Below are positions 1 to 5,311 of a stretch of DNA of 7,418 nucleotides, one piece after another. The DNA lies in contig JAUVXS010000088.1 of NCBI GenBank assembly GCA_030603485.1, positions 1 to 7,418 of the forward strand, read 5' to 3'. The stretch's first letter is position 1. Every line of letters begins with the position of its first letter. The stretch comes from Dehalococcoidia bacterium (GTDB taxonomy: Bacteria > Chloroflexota > Dehalococcoidia > GIF9 > AB-539-J10). The notes beneath the pieces were generated by a model, which was not told the DNA's origin, did not search any database, and saw nothing but the letters and a program-made list of their open reading frames with translations. A program made the position numbers and the translations under genes.

Positions 1-204
1 CTTCAGTCGCCGAGTTAAGTCTCCATACTCCTCCGGTGTAATGTGCTTTTCATCCTTTACTAACCCCCCAAGGTCACAGTGACGGCAATTGCAGTTACAA
101 GAAAACGTCACTTCATAAGAAACCACTATAGGGCGATCAGTTATGTAGTTATGTATTTCCTTCGCGGCAATTTTAATGCCTTGTAATAGAGAAATATTTG
201 CCAT
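1..204 (-). CDS. Radical SAM enzyme, N-terminal 68 residues (cut by left window edge)
   Basis: This reading frame begins with ATG at 204 and stays open to base 1, so only the first 68 residues are visible. Residues 36-43 read CNCNCRHC. This contains the C-x3-C-x2-C signature (C36, C40, C43) of radical SAM enzymes, whose three cysteines hold the 4Fe-4S cluster that cleaves S-adenosylmethionine. The motif sits after a beta-strand-like YEVTFS segment, as usual for the first strand of the radical SAM barrel. C38 is an extra cysteine between the cluster ligands. The start lies 23 bases downstream of the methyltransferase stop codon, so the two genes are probably cotranscribed. The ribosome binding site is weak: a GAGG lies 13 bases upstream, further than usual. 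The substrate and subfamily cannot be told from this fragment, and an auxiliary cluster domain could lie beyond the edge. Confidence 0.8.
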   Translation of the reverse strand, partial: MANISLLQGIKIAAKEIHNYITDRPIVVSYEVTFSCNCNCRHCDLGGLVKDEKHITPEEYGDLTRRLK

Positions 205-227
205 TCTCTAGTAATAACCTCAATTTA

Positions 228-1184
228 CTACTTGAAGCCGAGCACGACACAGTGATTAAGCTTTGATGAATATACTAACATTATCTTGTTCAGAATCTTG
301 CCTAAAACATAGTCAGGGTTGAATAAAGCCTTTAATTGCTCATATACACCCAGGTATTTTAACATCATTGTAAGTAATATAGATAGGCTCACAAATCCTC
401 TATAAGAGGCAGAGGATGTATTCCTGAATCCTGTATTCTGGAGGATATCCGTAAGAGTTCTTGTAGTAAATTGGTTGATATGAAGCCTCTTTATATCCCA
501 CCACCTTTTACTTAAGATTTTCGCTGGTATCCCTTCAATATTTGGAGTTGATACTACTAGCAGCCCTCCAGGCTTGAGTATCCTATGAACTTCTTTGAGA
601 ATCATAAGTGGGTATGGCACATGCTCCAGAACTTGCCATAGAGTAACTACATCGAAATGGTTTTCGGCAAACCGCAGTTCTTCAAAGGGCTTTGCTTCTA
701 CATCCAAGCCAAATTCCCCTCTCGCATATTCTACCGCATCTCGTGATATTTCAATCCCTTTAGTAGTATACCCGACCTTAGAGGCACTAAAGAGGAAGAA
801 ACCTTGGGCACAACCTATGTCTAAAAGGTTTGTACCGCTCGTATATTTTTGAATTAGGCTTACTTGGGATTTAGCAGTCCTCAAATAGCTTTCCCGTATA
901 GTAGGAGCATGATTATTCTTTGCTTTGAAGTAATACTCGTTGGTCTTGCTTACTTGCTCCATTGGATTCATATATATAAGATGACAATGCTTGCATTTGA
1001 CATGCCTTCCCCATTCCTTTCCTGGTACCAGATAACCCTCCATGCCTTCTTGAGAATCATGTCCTTCCATATTATAGTCAAAAAGTACATTAAAATCGTC
1101 TGACTTCATATTAGATTCAAAGAGCACCTCAAAATCATTTTGCCCACAACTTGGACAGTTGCGGTATTCAAAAAGTGAATCCAT
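228..1184 (-). CDS. Class I SAM-dependent methyltransferase with N-terminal zinc-finger-like module
   Basis: A 318-residue protein. The N-terminus has two Cys pairs, C10-x2-C13 and C64-x2-C67, followed by LIYMNP. This putative zinc-binding module is common in front of methyltransferases found in polysaccharide and secondary-metabolite clusters. The Rossmann methyltransferase core follows: motif I LLDIGCAQGFF (120-130), the acidic residue E145 expected to contact the SAM ribose, FDVVTLWQVLEHV (176-188), and LKPGGLLVVSTPN (202-214). The C-terminal ~90 residues include a hydrophobic stretch (about 265-280) that could touch a membrane or lipid substrate. The start is 12 bases after the proC stop, and a GAGAG overlapping that stop can act as ribosome binding site. 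An imperfect 13-residue tandem repeat lies between the two Cys pairs. Spot counts on three 60-base lines gave 35-43% GC, against 48-57% on sampled gltX and leuS lines, so it may have arrived separately. The substrate is unknown; a sugar or lipid-linked intermediate is a guess. Confidence 0.88.
   Translation of the reverse strand: MDSLFEYRNCPSCGQNDFEVLFESNMKSDDFNVLFDYNMEGHDSQEGMEGYLVPGKEWGRHVKCKHCHLIYMNPMEQVSKTNEYYFKAKNNHAPTIRESYLRTAKSQVSLIQKYTSGTNLLDIGCAQGFFLFSASKVGYTTKGIEISRDAVEYARGEFGLDVEAKPFEELRFAENHFDVVTLWQVLEHVPYPLMILKEVHRILKPGGLLVVSTPNIEGIPAKILSKRWWDIKRLHINQFTTRTLTDILQNTGFRNTSSASYRGFVSLSILLTMMLKYLGVYEQLKALFNPDYVLGKILNKIMLVYSSKLNHCVVLGFK
1056..1136 (-). repeat. 13-residue tandem duplication inside the methyltransferase
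   Basis: Residues 17-29 (DFEVLFESNMKSD) and 30-42 (DFNVLFDYNMEGH) align without gaps. D, F, V, L, F, N and M are identical at matching positions, and E/D is conserved at one more. The codons for GAT TTT and AAT ATG are the same in both copies, which fits a 39-base duplication that has since diverged. It lengthens the loop between the two Cys pairs of the N-terminal module. Confidence 0.6.
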
Positions 1185-1196
1185 CTTATATAACTC

Positions 1197-1988
1197 TCAA
1201 AGGCGTTCAGCTTTTTTATAAGCAGCAGCCACAGCCTCAAGAAGGAGAGAACGGAATCCCCCCTTTTCCAATTGATGAAGAGCTTCGGTGGTAGTTCCCC
1301 CTGGCGAGGTAACCATGTTCCTCAAATCAGCAGGATGTTTGCCCGTCTTCTCAACAGTGCAAATAGAGCCAAGTATAGTTTGTATCACCAATTCTTGGGC
1401 CATATCCCGAGGCAGGCCAATATGCACACCAGCGTCGACAAGTGCCTCGATAAAAAGAAAAACGTAAGCCGGGCCGCTGCCGCTTAAAGCAGTGGCCATA
1501 GCTAAATATTTCTCATCAGTAACATAAATTTCTTTACCCAGAGCCCCCAGTACAGTCTGAGCTAACTCTTTTTGCCTCTGCTCAGTCTCAGCAGTTGCTG
1601 TCCAGATAGTCATTCCTTCGCCAATTTGCGCTGGCATATTAGGCATAGCTCTAATTACAGAGGAATGGTTTAAACCCTGGCATAAGCTGGACAGAGTAGC
1701 GCCAGCTACTATAGATAGCACTAGCTGTTCGAGTGCTAAACCTTTTATCTCTCCCATTATCTGAACCAGGTTCTGGGGCTTCACTGCCAGAATAATCAAG
1801 TCGGCATTTGCCACCGCTTTGCTATTATCAGCAAAGGTGCTAACTCTATATTCCCTGCTCAATAATTCACGCCGCAACGGACTGATATCGCTAACCACTA
1901 TATCTTGTGACGCAACCACCTTTTTAGTCAAAAGACATTTAACCATCGCGTCCCCCATAGCCCCACCACCAATAAATGCTATCCTCAT
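1197..1988 (-). CDS. proC: Pyrroline-5-carboxylate reductase
   Basis: ProC reduces 1-pyrroline-5-carboxylate to L-proline with NAD(P)H, the last step of proline synthesis, in the cytoplasm. From the chosen start the protein has 263 residues, close to the usual ~270. The N-terminal dinucleotide-binding loop IGGGAMGDAM covers residues 6-15. MPNMPA (115-120), SGSGPAYVFLFIEALVDAG (169-187) and the family signature MVTSPGGTTTEAL (225-237) follow, the last two in the all-alpha dimerisation domain that forms the active site. The frame is open further upstream to an ATG at 2039, giving 280 residues and an ATGA overlap with the leuS stop. I prefer the ATG at 1988: it has a strong GGAAGG ribosome binding site six bases upstream, and the protein then begins MRIAFIGGG, as in the family. 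It lies 47 bases after leuS and 12 bases before the methyltransferase gene, so the three are probably one transcript. Confidence 0.95.
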   Translation of the reverse strand: MRIAFIGGGAMGDAMVKCLLTKKVVASQDIVVSDISPLRRELLSREYRVSTFADNSKAVANADLIILAVKPQNLVQIMGEIKGLALEQLVLSIVAGATLSSLCQGLNHSSVIRAMPNMPAQIGEGMTIWTATAETEQRQKELAQTVLGALGKEIYVTDEKYLAMATALSGSGPAYVFLFIEALVDAGVHIGLPRDMAQELVIQTILGSICTVEKTGKHPADLRNMVTSPGGTTTEALHQLEKGGFRSLLLEAVAAAYKKAERL

Positions 1989-1994
1989 CTTTTC

Positions 1995-2000
1995 CCTTCC
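1995..2000 (-). promoter_or_regulatory. Ribosome binding site that decides the proC start
   Basis: GGAAGG on the minus strand, six bases upstream of the ATG at 1988. The alternative ATG at 2039 has only a weak GTGG-like sequence ahead of it and would rely on translational coupling to the leuS stop. Confidence 0.7.
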
Positions 2001-2035
2001 TATAATACCGTCATTTCTTCTTTTTCCTGCTTCTA

Positions 2036-4492
2036 TCATGATGCTACCACAATATTCACCACTCGCTTGGGGACATAAATGACTCTGGTAAGTTTCTTAC
2101 CATCAGTATAAGCCTTCACGCGCTCTCGCCCCAGTGCCAACTCCTTAGCCTCAACTTCACTTACGGAAGCGGGCACAATTACTTTATCGCGAAGTTTGCC
2201 ATTTACCTGAATGACCAAGGTAATCTCTTCTTCCCGAGCCAGCTCTTCGTCATACTCAGACCATGGTTGATTATGAATACTGTAGGGATGCCCAGTCCTG
2301 GTCCATAACTCCTCGGCAAGATGAGGAGCGGTGGGGGCAAGGAGAAGCAGAAAATAGCTAATAGCTTCTCGCCATAAGGCATCTGAGACCACCCCGCTCT
2401 CTTTAACTTTAGACAGGTAGTTGCTGAATTCCATAAGGCTAGCCAGCATGGTGTTGAAGCGGAATTTTTCCAACTCAGCAGTCACTTCTTTAATTGTCTT
2501 ATGCGTTGAATGAAGGAATTCTTTCTCAGCCTCAGGGTCAACAACACCCCGATGAGTCGGGACATAGTCTGTTGTTATTAAGCTCCACACCCGGTTTAGC
2601 CAGCGGCTGACGCCCACAATGCCCCTATCATTCCATTCCCCCCCCAGCTCCCAGGGGCCAATAAACATGAGATATCCACGAACGGCGTCAGCTCCTAACT
2701 CAGCCACATATTCATCGGGGGCAATCACATTGCCCCTGGATTTGCTCATCTTGGCACCGCGGTAGATTATGGTCCCCTGATTGAACAAACGAGTGAAGGG
2801 CTCATCAAAGTTGACCAGGCCCATATCTCTCAATGCTTTGATGAAAAAACGAGCGTAGAAGAGATGCATAACTGCGTGCTCAACCCCCCCGGTATACAAA
2901 TTCACAGGCAACCAGTATTTCATTTTAGTAGCACCGAAAGGAGCATCCCCAGTTTCCGGACTGGTATACCTCAAGAAATACCAGGAGGAACACATAAAAG
3001 TATCCATAGTATCAGTTTCTCTTCGTGCTGGCCCAGAACACTGGGGACAAGTGGTATTGACGAATGACTGGCAATATTTCAGGGGAGATTCCCCGGTAGG
3101 TCTAAATTCCGCATCGGGAGGAAGCAGAACAGGCAAATCCTCCTCAGGCACAGGGACTATGCCACATTTATCACAATAAATCATAGGTATGGGCGCTCCC
3201 CAATACCTCTGTCTGGAGATAAGCCAATCGCGAAGGCGATAAATAACCGTCCGCTTACCCCATCCTTTTTCCTCCAACAAAGCACAAATAGCCTCGTATC
3301 CCTGTTCACTGGGTAAACCGTTAAACTCCCCGGAATTCACCATTGTACCTGACCCCGTATATACTTCTGTGAATTCTTCACCTGTCGAGTCCGGAGGGAC
3401 AATAACTGTTCGCACGGGTAGCTTAAACTTCCTGGCAAATTCCAGGTCTCGTTCATCATGCGCAGGAACAGCCATTACCGCCCCAGTGCCATAACTTGGT
3501 AATACATAATCAGCAATCCAGATAGGCACTCTCTCTCCGTTCAAAGGATTGACAACATAGCTTCCCAGAAAGACTCCTGTTTTCTCCCTGTCCATTGCTA
3601 CTCGTTCATACTCGTTTTGTCGCCGACACCAGGCAATATATTCGTCTACTTCAGCTTTGTGCTCCGGGGTAGTCAATTGACACACTAAAGGATGTTCTGG
3701 AGCTAGAAGGAAGAAAGTCACTCCAAAAATAGTATCAGGACGAGTGGTAAACACTCTTATCTCTTTTTGTTCTACACCTTCATGGCCTAGCCGGAGGCAA
3801 ATTTCAGCGCCCTCGCTCTTGCCCACCCAGTTCTTCTGCATTAGCTTTGTGCGTTCTGGCCAGTCCAGACGACTATGGTCAAGAAGTTCTTCGGCGTATT
3901 TGGTAATTCTGAAGAACCATTGCTCCAGCTCTCTTTTAGTCACTGGCGTGTTGCACCTCTCACAAAAACCTTCCCCTACCACTTGCTCATTAGCCAACAC
4001 TGTTTGACATCTAGGACACCAGTTAACCGGTGCCTCAGCCCGATAGGCCAGACCAGCGTGGTACAATCTAAGGAAAAACCACTGCGTCCATCTATAGTAG
4101 TCCGGCAGGCAAGTAATTACTTCGCGGTTCCAGTCATATATTGCCCCCATGCTTCTGAATTGCCGACGCATATTCTCTATATTTTTCATTGTCCAATCGT
4201 AAGGATGAATTCCATGGCTGATGGCAGCGTTTTCCGCTGGCAACCCAAAGGCGTCAAAGCCCATAGGATGAAGCACATTATAGCCCTGCATCCTTTTGAA
4301 TCTGGCATAAACATCTGAGGGCGCCATAGTATACCAATGTCCAATGTGAAGGTCTCCTGAGGTATATGGGAACATGGTCAGGGCATAAAATTTCGGGCGT
4401 CTACTATCTTCCTTTACCTCATAAATATGGTCAGCCGCCCACTTCTGTTGCCATCTCTTTTCGATTTCCCGAGGATTATATTTCTGAGCCAT
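2036..4492 (-). CDS. leuS: Leucyl-tRNA synthetase
   Basis: This class I aminoacyl-tRNA synthetase attaches leucine to tRNA-Leu in the cytoplasm. The 818-residue length is normal for bacteria. The catalytic HIGH motif is at 49-52 and KMSKS at 581-585. A first zinc-type knuckle has Cys pairs at 159/162 and 177/180, and a second at 440/443 and 482/485. The CP1 editing domain between them is intact: it has TTRPDTIFG, and GTGAVMAVPAHDERD with D346, equivalent to E. coli D345, which positions the mischarged amino acid for hydrolysis. The C-terminal domain has VIQVNGKLRDKV. The ATG at 4492 is fixed as the start because an in-frame TAA lies 15 bases upstream. The ribosome binding site is poor, as no clear purine run sits at the right distance. 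Upstream is a 505-base gap with inverted repeats; downstream, proC follows almost at once. No T-box leader consensus is visible. Confidence 0.98.
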   Translation of the reverse strand: MAQKYNPREIEKRWQQKWAADHIYEVKEDSRRPKFYALTMFPYTSGDLHIGHWYTMAPSDVYARFKRMQGYNVLHPMGFDAFGLPAENAAISHGIHPYDWTMKNIENMRRQFRSMGAIYDWNREVITCLPDYYRWTQWFFLRLYHAGLAYRAEAPVNWCPRCQTVLANEQVVGEGFCERCNTPVTKRELEQWFFRITKYAEELLDHSRLDWPERTKLMQKNWVGKSEGAEICLRLGHEGVEQKEIRVFTTRPDTIFGVTFFLLAPEHPLVCQLTTPEHKAEVDEYIAWCRRQNEYERVAMDREKTGVFLGSYVVNPLNGERVPIWIADYVLPSYGTGAVMAVPAHDERDLEFARKFKLPVRTVIVPPDSTGEEFTEVYTGSGTMVNSGEFNGLPSEQGYEAICALLEEKGWGKRTVIYRLRDWLISRQRYWGAPIPMIYCDKCGIVPVPEEDLPVLLPPDAEFRPTGESPLKYCQSFVNTTCPQCSGPARRETDTMDTFMCSSWYFLRYTSPETGDAPFGATKMKYWLPVNLYTGGVEHAVMHLFYARFFIKALRDMGLVNFDEPFTRLFNQGTIIYRGAKMSKSRGNVIAPDEYVAELGADAVRGYLMFIGPWELGGEWNDRGIVGVSRWLNRVWSLITTDYVPTHRGVVDPEAEKEFLHSTHKTIKEVTAELEKFRFNTMLASLMEFSNYLSKVKESGVVSDALWREAISYFLLLLAPTAPHLAEELWTRTGHPYSIHNQPWSEYDEELAREEEITLVIQVNGKLRDKVIVPASVSEVEAKELALGRERVKAYTDGKKLTRVIYVPKRVVNIVVAS

Positions 4493-4510
4493 ATTCGCTG
4501 AAGTTTAACC

Positions 4511-4527
4511 TAATTCAGGCTGAATTA
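4511..4527. promoter_or_regulatory. Perfect 17-base palindrome just upstream of leuS (operator-like)
   Basis: TAATTCAG-G-CTGAATTA, with eight-base arms around a single central base. It ends 18 bases before the leuS start codon. The form and place suit a binding site for a dimeric repressor or a small RNA hairpin near the start codon. No regulator gene is visible in the window, so the role is inferred from position only. Confidence 0.4.
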
Positions 4528-4759
4528 AAAGTCCCTGTACATTGCCGGAAATCAACATGAAAAGGGGGAAGAATCGCAAAGAAATTTGCCCACAGAATCG
4601 AAGAGCATAGAAAGACTTTCTGAGAAAGGTTAGCAATAGAATCGAGGAGGAATTCGAGAATTACACGCTGGATTACATATTTTTAGAGGCAATAGACTAA
4701 TCCGCACACCCTTATTAAGGGAATGCACATATCTTCAGCGGGAAGCCCAGAAAATTTCT

Positions 4760-4835
4760 CAGAGAGTTTTGAACCTAAGATATGCAGACAAGGAAACCTT
4801 GAACCACAGTCTTAGTAAAGATAACAAACTCTCTG
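4760..4835. repeat. Nested inverted repeat (three stacked stems)
   Basis: Three concentric pairs of arms: outer CAGAGAGTTT (4760-4769) with AAACTCTCTG (4826-4835), ten perfect pairs; middle CTAAGA (4775-4780) with TCTTAG (4810-4815); inner CAAGG (4789-4793) with CCTTG (4797-4801) around AAA. The unpaired gaps are of similar size on both sides (5 and 8 versus 8 and 10). On the plus strand the outer arm is followed by TTTTTACTTTTT (4837-4848), a terminator-like tail. On the minus strand it would be a structured element in the leuS leader. Confidence 0.45.
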
Positions 4836-4923
4836 GTTTTTACTTTTTGGACTATTCCCAAAAAGATACCAGTATACGCCGGGAAATAAATATCCCGTAA
4901 GGATCTAAGCCCACTCGCTTCCA

Positions 4924-4968
4924 GGGTTCACGCAAACATAAATGGCATCAACGCTAATGCGTGACCCC
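4924..4968. repeat. Inverted repeat, 11-base arms, downstream of the DUF5679 gene
   Basis: GGGTTCACGCA (4924-4934) pairs with TGCGTGACCCC (4958-4968) at ten of eleven positions, around a 23-base loop. In transcription order it starts 29 bases after the DUF5679 stop codon. No T-run follows on the minus strand, so it is not a standard intrinsic terminator. It may be a 3'-end stabilising hairpin or part of the leuS leader. Confidence 0.45.
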
Positions 4969-4997
4969 TATCAACACCCGGTGACCGCCTTAGATAT

Positions 4998-5141
4998 TTA
5001 GGCTTTCTCTATTCTGAATACTTTTGTGCCGCAGTTAGGACAGACACCCTTTGTTGCCGGTCTGCGATTCTTGAGCATAACCCGGCCTGGGTTTCTTATC
5101 TCCACTTTCTTCCGACACTTCATGCAATAAGCTGTTGCCAT
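4998..5141 (-). CDS. DUF5679-type zinc-ribbon microprotein, 47 residues
   Basis: A short gene of 47 residues beginning MATAYCMKCRKKVEI and ending in the TAA at 4998-5000. Two Cys pairs, C6-x2-C9 and C34-x2-C37, frame a short basic centre (NRRPATKG), and VCPNCGTKVFRI closes the knuckle. This is the pattern I recall for the DUF5679 family of small zinc-ribbon proteins. Their function is not known; binding to nucleic acid or a protein partner is only a guess from the basic residues. Two ATGs stand in tandem (5144 and 5141). The second is favoured because the strong AGGAGG ribosome binding site lies five bases from it but only two from the first. A good promoter candidate sits just upstream, so the gene is probably expressed on its own as well as from gltX. 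It lies between gltX and leuS, with leuS 505 bases further on. Confidence 0.87.
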   Translation of the reverse strand: MATAYCMKCRKKVEIRNPGRVMLKNRRPATKGVCPNCGTKVFRIEKA

Positions 5142-5146
5142 CATGC

Positions 5147-5152
5147 CCTCCT
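5147..5152 (-). promoter_or_regulatory. Strong ribosome binding site of the DUF5679 gene
   Basis: A perfect AGGAGG on the minus strand, the strongest Shine-Dalgarno sequence in the window. Its five-base distance to the ATG at 5141, against two to the ATG at 5144, decides the start. Confidence 0.75.
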
Positions 5153-5173
5153 TTTGATTTTATTACGCTATAT

Positions 5174-5203
5174 ATTGTTACTATAAGAGCAAAGCTTTGT
5201 CAA
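5174..5203 (-). promoter_or_regulatory. Probable sigma-70-type promoter for the DUF5679 gene
   Basis: On the minus strand a perfect -35 TTGACA (5203 to 5198) is followed after 18 bases by AACAAT (5179 to 5174), four of six matches to the -10 consensus. Transcription would begin near 5167, giving a leader of about 25 bases before the AGGAGG and start codon. A 10-base palindrome, CAAAGCTTTG (5190-5199), overlaps the inner edge of the -35 and could be a regulatory site. The promoter may also serve leuS and the genes after it. Confidence 0.5.
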
Positions 5204-5287
5204 TACCTTTGGGGTTTTTAAAGCAAAGATTGTAAATTATTGACCATTTTAGCAGGCCAGGCAAGAGCCAAGAACTATTTAGAGTCC

Positions 5288-5309
5288 TGCCCCGAAGCTA
5301 CAGGGGGCA
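5288..5309 (-). terminator. Hairpin just after the gltX stop, possible weak terminator
   Basis: TGCCCC (minus strand 5309-5304) pairs with GGGGCA (5293-5288) around a ten-base loop, starting two bases after the gltX stop codon. The position fits a terminator. However, no run of T follows on the minus strand, so it may only stabilise the gltX 3' end or act with Rho. Confidence 0.35.
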
Positions 5310-5311
5310 TT

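Larger units (their letters stand above)
4493..4997. other. 505-base intergenic region with inverted repeats, no intact gene
   Basis: This lies between the DUF5679 gene and leuS, both on the minus strand, and would be a long leader or spacer if they are cotranscribed. I see no tRNA, no T-box core (AGGGTGGNACCGCG) and no complete ORF with a good ribosome binding site. It does hold several dyads: 4511-4527, 4609-4621, 4709-4721, a nested set over 4760-4835, a short one at 4880-4897 (CGGGA/TCCCG) and a long one at 4924-4968. On the plus strand, a frame from ATG 4557 to TAA 4700 is interrupted by a single TAG at 4608-4610. No clear promoter for leuS was found here on the minus strand. Confidence 0.7.

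Noticed and set aside
1989..2039. Longer proC with an ATGA overlap to leuS
   Set aside because: The extra 17 residues (rich in Arg and Lys) are absent from the family, and the downstream ATG has a far better ribosome binding site. Translational coupling is still possible.
3875..4318. 147-residue plus-strand frame opposite leuS
   Set aside because: It lies wholly antisense to the well-supported leuS, and its translation has no recognisable domain.
4366..4560. 64-residue plus-strand frame across the leuS start
   Set aside because: Mostly antisense to the leuS start, with no ribosome binding site or family resemblance.
4705..4718. T-box-like AGGGTG on the minus strand in the leuS upstream region
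   Set aside because: Only the first six bases agree with the T-box core; the remainder (TGCGGATT) does not, and no specifier stem or terminator/antiterminator pair could be assembled.
4769..4805. tRNA-like T-loop sequences (GGTTCAA) on the minus strand, present twice
   Set aside because: No acceptor, D or anticodon stem could be placed around either copy; they are short direct repeats within the nested inverted repeat.
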